From contig OW051468.1 in assembly GCA_932521025.1 (NCBI GenBank), positions 3,658,064 to 3,722,063 of the forward strand: 64,000 bases of DNA, in the 5' to 3' direction. Both the position numbers and the translations under genes were made by a program. The notes below the pieces were generated by a model. That model searched no databases, had not been told where the DNA came from, and saw only the letters and a program-made list of their open reading frames with translations. The DNA is from Oscheius onirici. Lineage: Eukaryota > Nematoda > Chromadorea > Rhabditida > Rhabditidae. This document shows, in pieces, positions 48,500-57,544 of this stretch (positions are counted from its first letter, which is position 1; each line of letters starts with the position of its first letter).

Positions 48500-49174
48500 A
48501 TGCTTCTTCCAAGGGTCGCCTCCTTGGTTACAGTCTCTACCAGAGTAAGTTATCCGTACTTTTATTGGTATGATGCTGACTTTCAGACTATGGCGAGCCA
48601 TCCACTGGCTGGACTTTTAGGTAAACTCAATCATGTCGCCATCGCCACACCGAATCTGGAGAAATCGTCTAAGTTTTACAAGGATCTCGGAGCCAAAGTC
48701 AGCGATCCCGTGGTAAGTTATTTTTCTTGTTGTGAAGCAATTCGGCCAAATGATCAAGGTTGTTCATATGACGACACATTAATATAGTGCTTTCAAGCCT
48801 GAAACAGTTGTATCTTTCAATAAGCACAATATTTGCAGCCTCAGCCAGAACATGGAGTCTACACCGTTTTTGTCGAACTGCCCAACTCGAAAATTGAGCT
48901 TCTTCATCCGTACGGCGAAAAATCACCTATCCAGGCCTTTCTGAACAAGAACAAAGACGGTGGAATGCATCATATTTGCATCGAAGTCAAGGACATTCAC
49001 AAGGTAAGCTCTTTTTATTCAGTAAACAAAAACATTCATGCAATGGACGCAGTCAAAAAGCTCGGAGTGCGCACACTTGGAGAGAAGCCGAAGATTGGTG
49101 CTCACGGGAAAGACGTCATCTTTCTTCATCCGAAAGACTGCGGCGGTGTGCTGACTGAACTCGAACAGGAATAG
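48500..49174 (+). CDS. MCEE: Methylmalonyl-CoA epimerase, mitochondrial
   Basis: Interconverts (2R)- and (2S)-methylmalonyl-CoA in propionate breakdown, feeding the B12-dependent mutase. Exon 1 encodes a mitochondrial presequence (MLLPRVASLVTVSTR). The VOC-fold enzyme follows: LGKLNHVAIATPNLEKSSKFY with the first metal His, HGVYTVFVELPNSKIELLHP, GGMHHICIEVKDIHK with the second metal His, HGKDVIFLHPKDCGGVLTEL with the metal Glu. The length (about 165 residues) is normal. Four exons. An ATG farther upstream (48377) is in an unspliced frame and was not used. Confidence 0.94.
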
Positions 49175-49331
49175 CCACTTATCTCAAAAATGCGATCACA
49201 AGTTTATCTGCCATTACACTCTGTACAAACTTTTCTGGTATTTTTTCACGGTTAGAGTTTTTACACAAAGTAAAGTTTTATTAACCTGTACAATACACGT
49301 CGATTTTGAGTATCTTCAATTCAAGACAGTT

Positions 49332-50147
49332 TCAAACAATGTCGTTGTGAGATTCTTTAAGGGAGGCCAGCATCGGAGCCTTGGTCTTGGGACGGTAGAC
49401 CTTGGTTCCGTCGGAATCGTTAAACAGTTCGAAAGAGTTCTGGCGGAGTTTGTCAATGATGCTCTTGGTCTGAACATCCGAGTACATATTTGACGTCTTT
49501 TTGTATTGTCCATCCTCAGTAGGCATGAGGAGAATGACCTGAAAAGAGTGACCCCGTTTTTGAGTAAACATCAATTCGAGAGAGGATGAGTCAGAAAAGT
49601 TACCTGAGGAGGAGGACGAGCCTCATTGGCTCTGAGCCAATCTCTGGCTTTGAAGAAGAGACATCGGAGACCGAAGGCACTCAGTCGGATGATGGCGAGG
49701 ACCTAAAGGAAGAGTTTTTCATATATTAGACTTGTCTTACCAGAAGAACACAGAGAATCACCAGGGCTACTTTGATGTAGGCCGAGAGCGATATGGCCTC
49801 GGAGACGATGGCATCGACCTCAGCTGGAAGATGGTTTGGATGTAATTTGAGCCAAATTCTATAGGTATTTGGAACTAGTTGTTTTCGATCCCATTCAAGA
49901 GTCAATGAGAAGATTGGGCTAAACTTTTTGTTTTCACAATTCTTAGTCTATGGAATTTGGCTGAGGTTAGACGTATGCATTGTCAGTATTTACCCGTGGT
50001 TTCGTTATAGTAGTAGTCTGTGTCGCTACCTGTGATATTGGAGCTCAGACGACTGAACTCGACTTCGAACTTGTCTCCCAGATCGCCAGCCTTGTCGGTC
50101 ACAGATTTGAAGAGTCTTGTTCCCAAGTTATTGATCATACCGGACAT
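49332..50147 (-). CDS. Small single-pass membrane protein, unknown family
   Basis: ATG at 50147 opens MSGMINNLGTRLFKSVTDKA, then an acidic luminal or extracellular stretch with an N-glycosylation site (SSNITGSD) and DTDYYYNETT. A TM helix follows (AYIKVALVILCVLL VLAIIRL), split by an intron. The tail is basic then Asn/Lys-rich (LFFKARDWLRANEARPPPQ, VILLMPTEDGQY, NMYSDVQTKSIIDKLRQNS) and ends ESHNDIV. About 180 residues, four or five exons. I do not recognise the family. The frame is consistent across all joins, so the gene is probably real. Confidence 0.6.
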
Positions 50148-51035
50148 TTACTACTGAAAAAGAATAATTGAAGAATAAAAGGCAGTGAAAGGGTTCTAGA
50201 GAGTATATTTGTGTTGGTCAAGCGTCTGTTTCAAGGGAGAGATGAGAACTGGAAAGAACTGGGAGGAGAGAGACATACCTCGAGGTTATGTCTCAGAAAA
50301 CACGTGAGGAAATCAACATAAACAGTTTCGAAACACGAGTAATTAATCAGCTTCGCACTTTCGATCCGATCGTAAATATCTGAGTAGACTCTGATCTTCT
50401 GAGGTTTCCTTCAAAACAGCAAAAGAAAGGGTATAGGCCTGAACAATATGGTAGACACAAAAGAAGTGACCGGGCATTGTGTTCCCATCTTTCGCAAGAA
50501 TATACCCGAAACAGACCGCATCTGGGAAAATATTTATGGTCTTTTTCCGGAAAAGGACGATCCTAACAACAGAATTTGTCTGTTTGTGCCGAAATGGTCA
50601 TGGCAAAGAGATGGGACAGTAGGTAATGAGGTGGAACCGGTTGACGGAAAAGGACGCACAGATGACTCAAAAGGGACAGATAGATTCCGATCAGTTGTTA
50701 ACGCGTAAAAAGTTATTGTAGTCAACAACGTGAATGACCTCCGGTTTCAATGTTTTGGGGTGGCAGGAGACAGTTTGGCGGCTTTCCAAATTGACCTTGT
50801 AAAAACTTCAAGGACGAGAGTTTTTGGCGAGGAAGGTGGTTTCTGCATTGCCCAGCTAGTGCAGCGAGAGTACAAGCACTAGCAACCATCAACAAAATTC
50901 TAATTGTAAAAGTGTATGTGCAAACAGATTTATTTTCACATATTGACCTAGACATTGCTTAAATTTTGGAAAAAGAGGTGTTTTTTGACCAAAATCTGTA
51001 TTTTTTCGTCATTTTTTTGTAAAAAAAAAAAAAAA
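50148..51035. other. Gene-sparse region
   Basis: Contains an 86-codon plus ORF (50448-50708, MVDTKEVTGHCVPIFRKNIP) and a minus ORF (50955-50722) with a hydrophobic start (MVASACTLAALAGQC). Neither has splice or poly-A support that I can see. A run of 17 A lies at 51021-51037. Confidence 0.3.
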
Positions 51036-51200
51036 AAGTTCAGCAAAACATAACAATATTATTATTCTTTGATTTAGTTCTAAAATGCGCTATAATTTGA
51101 CCATCTTCATTTTTGGTCCGATCCCGGTTCGACGGCCAAGTCTGGGGACCGGGCCCGTGCCTGGAATCTCCGGCCCGGCCCGGAGCCATGTCTATATTGA
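51036..51200. repeat. Second copy of the 8534-8712 repeat
   Basis: Same orientation as 8534-8712, sharing the AT-rich head and GGCCCGG-rich tail. It directly follows a run of 17 A. Confidence 0.75.
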
Positions 51201-51274
51201 CCAACCAGGATCCTTGGCCTGAAGCCTCACCGATTGATCCGATCGCCATCTTTTTAGTATTCCCCTCCAGAGTC

Positions 51275-51978
51275 GTCTTCTTTCAGGAGAAAGAAAAGGA
51301 GGAGAACAAGCTGCCGCATCGCCTGACCCCCATCTGAGGAGAAGGAGGGGGAGGATGAAGACCGGTCGGGATGCATAATCTCGACTAAGATTATGTCCCC
51401 TCCGGAGCGGGGTCGCCACCAACGCGTTTAAAGATAAAGTTTACCCCGTAATCAACGCCAGAGCAAGCTCAATTGCGTGCGGGTCTAATCTGAGGGGCCA
51501 GAGAAATCAGGCTTACGTTCTATAATCTGGACATGTGCCAAGTCTGACTCCAAGAACGCTTTATCTTCGTAGCATGCTACTACCAATTTACCGACCGCGG
51601 GAGGATGGATGCCTTGGTTGGACAGAAGCGGGTTTGAACCTGGGACCTTTAGATTGACGCTGGCGACTCCTAACACTGCGCCATCTCGCTTCTCGCCAAC
51701 GCGTTTTGCGAAAAGATAATAGCCAATTGAGGGGATAAGCAACAAGATGTTTTCGGGGAGTTTTGAGGGATAAAACTGTGTATCGAGTAAAAGTAGCCGT
51801 TTTACTTTTCAAACAATCGAAACAGTGTAGCTGCTTGAGAATATGAAATAGTTAAATGAACAGTTGATCCAATAGATCATTTGATAGAAAAAGAACAAAC
51901 CAGTCCCCGTTTACGATCAGCTCTTTGGTTCCAGACCTCTGTTATCGTCCTCCAAGGTCAACATCGGAGGGCTTACTC
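51275..51978 (-). repeat. Inverted, rearranged copy of the ZP-gene 5' end
   Basis: Reverse-complement copy of parts of 25010-25640, with internal losses and a SINE-like insert. The signal-peptide exon is copied (MRQLVLLLFFLLKEDDSGG), then diverges and hits a stop after about 21 codons. It cannot encode the ZP protein. Confidence 0.85.
51430..51695 (-). mobile_element. tRNA-related SINE-like insertion
   Basis: 266 bases flanked by an 11-base direct repeat, CCAACGCGTTT (51419-51429 and 51696-51706). On the minus strand the head reads GATGGCGCAGTGTTAGGAG (A-box-like) and, about 35 bases on, GGTTCAAACCC (B-box-like), as in a tRNA-derived RNA polymerase III promoter. The stems do not close properly for a functional tRNA. 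The 3' end lacks a poly-A tail. The unoccupied site is present at 25481-25491. Confidence 0.7.
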
Positions 51979-52957
51979 CGAACTACATCAACATCCTGCA
52001 GAAAATGTATGCCGAAGCTTCCTCGAAGGTAAAAGTACAAAGCGAGCTGGTGGAGATCTTAATCGAATGTGGAGTCCGGCAGGGCTGCGTCCTCTCGCCC
52101 ATTCTGTTCAACGCAGTCCTAGAGGAAGTAATTCGTCAGCTGAACTGGGACAATTGCGGTATTGAGATCAATGGGAAGAGACTGACACATTTACGATATG
52201 CGGATGATTTGGTCCTGGTGACTCGAAGCGTACGAACTGTTCAGCAAATGGTGGAAGAACTCGACCAAGAGGGCAGAGCAGGTGGACTGGAAATTAATCG
52301 GAAGAAAACGATTGCGATGACGAATGCTTTTGAAGGACAGTTGATTCTGAATGGAGAACCAATCGAATTTGTAAGGAACTTCGAGTACCTATCTAGGATG
52401 TTCAATCACTGTTACCGATAAGGATGTGGAAATAACAAGGTTGGGCCGCATTTAATCGTCACCGAAGATTCCTGTCCAATCGAGCAGCCCCTATGAGACT
52501 AAAAAGGCGAGTATTCAATACCTGCGTAGTTCCGTCTCTCTTATATGAATGCGAAACGTGGGCTCTACGGACAGAAGAAAAGAGGAAATTGGCCACTGTA
52601 CAAAGACGTTTGGAAAGCGCGATGTTAGGTCTGACCTTACTCCACAGAGTCAGGAACAACGACGAAAGAAGAAAGACAGGACTCACTGACATATAAGTAC
52701 TAGCCTGGAGACGAAAGCTGAATTGGGCACAGAAGATAGCCACAATGGCAAACGATAGATGGCCCAAAATATCTACGGAATGGTGGCCTATCGGACGGAA
52801 AAGGACTTTGGGGCATCCTCTCACACGGTGGGAAGACGAAATCAGAAGAGCGACTGGACGACTTGGACATTGTCCTGCTACATGGATGAGACAAGCTCGG
52901 ATTGGCGGAGTTGAGTGGTTCAGATCCATGGTGCCGGCGCAGGACCCACTTTTGTGA
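51979..52957 (+). mobile_element. RTE-like LINE reverse transcriptase fragment
   Basis: Decayed reverse transcriptase. GVRQGCVLSPILFNAVLEEV, the catalytic YADDLVLV, GGLEINRKKT, then a frame change near 52420, PSLLYECETWALRTEEKRK, another near 52690, and LGHPLTRWEDEIRRATG. It is missing the endonuclease and the N-terminal half. Related to but clearly diverged from the LINE at 21780-23300. It abuts the inverted ZP-gene copy with no gap. Confidence 0.85.
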
Positions 52958-53005
52958 TTTCGATTCCGGAAATAAATTTGAATTTGTTATTGATTTCGGT
53001 AGAAA

Positions 53006-53799
53006 CTACGGGTAGATCCTATTATCGCCCCCCACCCAAGACCAATAGAGTCCCCCCCCCCACCATGCATGATGTTTACAACGTAATTTGAAAATTCGAA
53101 ATTCGAATTTGGGATTTCATTGTTTTCGATTTTTCTCCTTCTCTTGCCTCTCTGCTCTTTTTTTTAAAGTTGCTCTAGACGTTGAAAAACATTTTAGACT
53201 GAAAATCCCGATAAAAACCATGTTTATTCCAGCAAAAATGCAATTTCTCTTGACTTCTTTATTTTTCCAACCATTTCAGTAAAAATTTTCCTATTTTTCT
53301 GTCAGCAATGCTGAAAACAAGGCTCAGACTCGGTAAAACAAGCATACTGACTTCTAAAAACGCAATTTCGTGTTCTGAAGACAAAGTTGCGAAAAATCGG
53401 CCTGTAAGATTACAGGCCGATTTTTACAACTTCTTATCCTGCCCTTTTTCCTTCCTTAATTTTTTTTGTTTCTTTTTTGCTAAAAAATTATTGTAAACAA
53501 TGTAACCACATTTTAGGCATAAAAACCCAAGAAAAAACCAGGTTAGTCCCTTTTTACTTCTCCACAATACTATTTTTGCCTGATTTCTCCCCTTTTTCTT
53601 CGTAAATTGCTTAGGCTTAGGTTACCCCAGAAAGCATAGTGAATCCCAAAATACGAAATTTGGGTTGACAGTAGAAAATGGACATGTGGGGGGGGGGGGC
53701 GATTATGGGATGACGGCGGGGATAAAATCAAGACCGGAAGGTGGGGGGTGGGTGAAAATGGGGTGGTGTGGGGGGCGATAATAGGACAGGTCCGGGTAG
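53006..53799. repeat. 794-bp element with G/C-run-rich inverted ends
   Basis: The left end CTACGGGTAGATCCTATTAT, running into CGCCCCCCAC, is complementary to the right end GTGGGGGGCGATAATAGGA through GGTAG. Long C runs lie near the left end and long G runs near the right (53688-53790). No ORF. It contains the hairpin at 53392-53425. Confidence 0.75.
53392..53425. repeat. Perfect 16-bp hairpin
   Basis: AAAAATCGGCCTGTAA, a GA loop, then its exact complement TTACAGGCCGATTTTT. The centre of the 794-bp element lies close by. With a U-run on either strand it could fold in RNA. Confidence 0.9.
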
Positions 53800-53946
53800 C
53801 GTATTTTGGCCCCCCCCCACCGGTTAGTTGGACACCCCACCAAATGGGGGGCCAAACTGACCGAAGTGGGGGGCTTGCCTGAACTTTTTGCAGAATAAGA
53901 AGGTTTCTCCATTATCCTTAATTCCCTCGTTGCCATTCAAACTACT

Positions 53947-54471
53947 CTAAACGCTCAGCACTACTTTGATTGTGAGAGTGTAAGCTTCTTTAAAAATAAC
54001 AAACCTCTGATCGTAATAGTGTTCGTGGTGATGGTAGTGGAGATGGGTATGTTCTTCGTTCAGCACGACCAAAGAGGACGTCCTTTCCACCACATCTTCA
54101 GAATCGGAATCCTCTACACGATTCGAAGTCTCCTCCTTTCCAGATTCGTCGTCTTCTTCCGCTGTCCATCCGCGGGCGACTCGATACTTCCTCTGCGCCT
54201 TGTGGTAGAGGTCGAGCGTTGTTGCATTATCCCTGGCCCAACGGGGTTGACGACGGGCTGAAAAGTTCAGTATAAAAAAGTTAACAGAATCACTCACCGG
54301 ATTCGTTTGGATGAAATTGTATACTGCTTAGGCTTAGGCTGCTCGAAGACTTTCCGCCTTGTTTTTCTTCTTCTACTCTCCGAAATTGGCAATCGACTCG
54401 TAGAGTATTTCCTCCAGCTCCAAGACGTAGTCAAGGTGTTCGACGCACAGACTGTGCTTGGGAAGAGCCAT
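53947..54471 (-). CDS. Acidic, His-rich-tailed protein of unknown family
   Basis: ATG at 54471 opens MALPKHSLCVEHLDYVLELE. Two short introns lead to IQFHPNES and the main exon ARRQPRWARDNATTLDLYHK, RKYRVARGWTAEEDDESGKE, then an Asp/Glu/Ser stretch and EEHTHLHYHHHEHYYDQ, a metal-binding-like His cluster. After that the frame meets a possible GTTTGT donor. Reading through gives a stop at 53947. The true last exon may lie farther left. About 140 residues. Family not recognised. Confidence 0.5.
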
Positions 54472-55159
54472 CGTCACTGACTATGATTTGAATTGACTAG
54501 ACTTTATTAAACAACACGTTCTGTCAAAAGTTCAGAATCCCTTTAGAATATCGCCCTGCGACGCATTCCAGTTGTGAGTTTGTTTTAAACAATGATAGAA
54601 ACGCCAGAATCACGGCTAAAGTTAGAGCTTCCTTGTCTTCCCTATAAATTCGCTCTGCCACACATCTTCACTTAGGTCCCCTTCCATTCTTTCCCTGTTC
54701 CAAACACTATCCAAGTGGGAAACTCGCGCACTTGCTTTTCCTGTGGCCAGCTAATTGTGCACACAAAGTTCTCCTCCTTATCCTCAATTAGAGCTTCAGA
54801 CACAAACACACACAGAGCTTGACATGGATTTGCCAAATACTTTTTTACACTGCCCTTTGCCAGCACGTCTTGGCTGTTCGCTATTTTTCATCAACGCATT
54901 CTCGACTACCCTGTCTGAGATTAGAAGTTCCTTTATTCAGTAAAGAGTGATGAAATTGGTTTTTGAACATCTCCTTCAACTTGTCCATTAGTTTTTTCTT
55001 ACTGGATATCAAAATAGTTTGCCTAGACTGTCTGCTGTCATTGGATTCGGAGTGCAAGTCGTCTCGTCCGCCTCATCGAAAATGCATGTACATCTGCCCA
55101 TCAGAAATGGAGGAGACCGTTCATATCGAGACAACGACGCCCATTGAGTGGTTTGCACT
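54472..55159. other. Intergenic
   Basis: I see no clear gene. A plus-strand frame around 55040-55120 contains CLDCLLSLDSECKS and CMYICPSEME, possibly an upstream Cys-rich exon of the next gene, but no splice link was found. Confidence 0.35.
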
Positions 55160-56145
55160 ATGTTCCTTCCTCTTCTCCTTATTTTCCCAATTGTCTTCTG
55201 TCGTCTCTGTGTAGACGATCAGAAGGGATGGTGCGAAGGCCATGAGATCTGGGGCTGGTGTTTTCACAACAAGACTGACGGTCGTTTCAACTGTGACGAG
55301 GCCAATTTCTGCGTCGAACAGGTACTTTTAAAAGTTTCTCGAACAAACTCTATTCAGGACACCTTGAAGAGCAAAAAGAGTAGTGGCTGTTTCACAAGAA
55401 ACAACAATACAGTCTGCTGTTGCAACGACGCGGTAAGAGAGACGACTACTATCCAGAACATTCCTTCAGGACGGTTGCAATCTCGGTTTTATCCAACAGA
55501 CACCAAAGTATGAAAAATCCCAAGCTTGTTACAATGCTGTGGAAGAGCCGGGAGAAGATGTAAAGATGTTCAAGCCTTGTGACGATCCGTGGTGCTTCGC
55601 ATACTTGCACTCGGATGCTGAGGGGGGATTGACCACAGTTCTCAGAGGCTGTCATTCGAGAAAAATGGTCACTCATCACATGTTTCTACAAGAAGACAAG
55701 GCACGAATTGATCTTTCTTTTGAATTTTATTGCCTTTCAGAAGTACCACAACAACACAAAGTGGCATGACTCGAAAGACATAGCTGCCCAGCCAAGCTGT
55801 GACGAAATCGCCGGTCTTCAGGAAAACATCAACGGAACTCAGTCTATGTGCTACGAGTTCCACTTTGAAAATGTGGGTTTTTTGATATTCTACTGAAAAA
55901 GTACAGGACGACGGAGAACCGAAGAAGGGAAGACTCTGTTGCTGCAAGGGAACAGCCAGATGCAATGAACAGTTCTCGTGGGGAGACGAGGCTATCAATA
56001 AGGTAGACTATATTATCTTCCTGTAAAAAAACGGATTCAGGAAGAGTTGGAAAAGATGAAAAAGGAGCGGTTAACTGAAACGAATTTGGTGGTCAAGCTC
56101 GGATTTGGGATAACTCTCTTCATGTCTCTTCTACGTTATTTCTAG
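55160..56145 (+). CDS. Secreted Cys-rich protein with repeated nematode-type CCC...CN modules
   Basis: The signal peptide MFLPLLLIFPIVFC is followed by two Cys-rich modules. The first runs CVDDQKGWCEGHEIWGWCF, CDEANFCVEQ, CFTRNNNTVCCCND to DGCN. The second starts at CYNAVEEPGED and runs CDDPWCFAYLHSD, CHSRKM, CDEIAGLQ, CYEFHFEN to RLCCCKGTARCN. The CCC-x4-5-CN close is that of Ly6/ET-type three-finger modules, common and expanded in nematodes. A hydrophobic end (VVKLGFGITLFMSLLRYF) after a charged stretch suggests a GPI or TM anchor. About 275 residues, six exons. Its role is unknown. Such modules are usually extracellular. Confidence 0.75.
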
Positions 56146-56629
56146 GAACTCTTTGCTAGTTTAATATTGGTGCTATTAAATCTGTCGCCAATTTACTCTC
56201 AAATTGTCAATGTGAATTGTCGACCAGGCGCCTTTATTTCCTCTCACTCCAGTTCCTAAGCAAGGTCAGTCCCTCTCGAGGCGTTTCATTACGACCCCCG
56301 CGGACATAGTCCGAATATTGTCTTCTCCTGCCAGCCGCCTTTCTTACATTTTCCATGTTTGGACATGGACACCATATCAGCACCGACTGTTTGCACTTCC
56401 CGATCGAGGTTACGACCCCTTCTTTGGCAGATTGTAGTGTCCAGGAAGTCGTGGTCACTGCATGCAGTTGACTGGTCCTCTTAACAGCGGTACTCGAAAA
56501 CTTGGTTCTCTGGAAAGGCAAAGTCAGGGTACCAGGAAGATTCGACGGTGAGAGTCATTACCGGAGTAGTCCTGGAATCCTTGTTTATGCGCTGATTGAG
56601 TAAGATAAGTGAGTTGACTACGAAAGATC
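56146..56629 (-). other. Unresolved minus-strand transcript end
   Basis: A frame from 56521 reads MPFQRTKFSSTAVKRTSQL, later CPCPNMENVRKAAGRRRQY, and ends LRNWSERK with its TAA (56234) inside AAATAAAG, a plausible poly-A signal. No upstream exon or known domain was found. Confidence 0.3.
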
Positions 56630-56885
56630 TCTCTACTACTAAAGTGCAATGATGTCCGTCTGTCTATAGTGGTGTCCGCACAGTTGTCGAGACTAGCGTA
56701 ACATGTCAAGTATTGTCATATTAATTTTTTATCGAACGAGATAGTTTTTTGAGGGGAACGCGTCTGGGTGAATCTAAACTATCTAAAGCGCGATGGTGTC
56801 AAAACTTAGACGCCGTTGTTACGTACTTGAGCGCCGTAGGCGCAAGGGAGGCGAAAGCCATCGTAGACGGCTGGTCTATTTTAAA
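56630..56885 (+). mobile_element. Helitron-like fragment related to 7754-8130
   Basis: TCTACTACTAAAGTGCAATG then TGTCCGTCTGTCT matches the start at 7754. A second partial start (ACTATCTAAAGCGCGATGG) follows at about 56782, and a hairpin AGCCATC-GTA-GACGGCT at 56866-56882 matches the 3' hairpin at about 8107. It looks like two overlapping fragments. Confidence 0.4.
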
Positions 56886-57128
56886 ATGCTCCCAGGTCTG
56901 TCTGTCTGTCGGAAGCTTTAATTGGCAATCAAAATGTAGCAATTTGTGCGCACAATTAAGGGGAAAGTAGTTAGTGTAACAAGTTTAGACAAGTCACTAT
57001 TGGGAGACAAGTACGAAGACTGCTTCTGATTTTGTTAGTTCCTATACAGAAACGGTTTTCAAGTGGTTCAGGCAAAGAAAAAAAAGGGGGGATAGCCCTG
57101 GAAGGGCGTTGCCAACCTTGTGAGAAAG

Positions 57129-57544
57129 GGTACTTTTATGATACATGCAACTATTTTCTTATTATTGAATTATTGCCATTATTCCAGAAAGCAATATTGT
57201 TTGCTTACAGTATTACACATTATTAATCTCTATTACGTAATAAATAAAATAAAAAAAAAAAATCTCTATTACTCTTAAATATAACCTTTTTTCACCTTTC
57301 TTTTACAGTGTAATCTACTACCAGCCAACAAAACTTGCCTAGCTGGTTATGATTCTATACTTCTACGGGAACTCGTTTTTGCTTCAAATACATTAGATTT
57401 TTTCTTTACAATGAAATTAAACAGGCAATCAAATTCTTCCCAATAAATATACAGCTATTACTTGTTTTAAAAAGGTAATCCTTTGTCAATATTATGGCAA
57501 TAATTCAGTAATAATAAAATAGTTGCATGTATCATAAAAGTACC
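57129..57544. repeat. 416-bp AT-rich element with terminal inverted repeats
   Basis: The left end GGTACTTTTATGATACATGC, continuing AACTATTTTCTTATTATTG, pairs with the complementary right end. Arms are about 65 bases. No ORF. MITE-like. Confidence 0.8.

Noticed and set aside
50722-50955. Possible secreted peptide precursor
   Set aside because: Hydrophobic start and two Cys, but no splice or poly-A support and no dibasic-flanked amidated peptide; too weak to call a gene.
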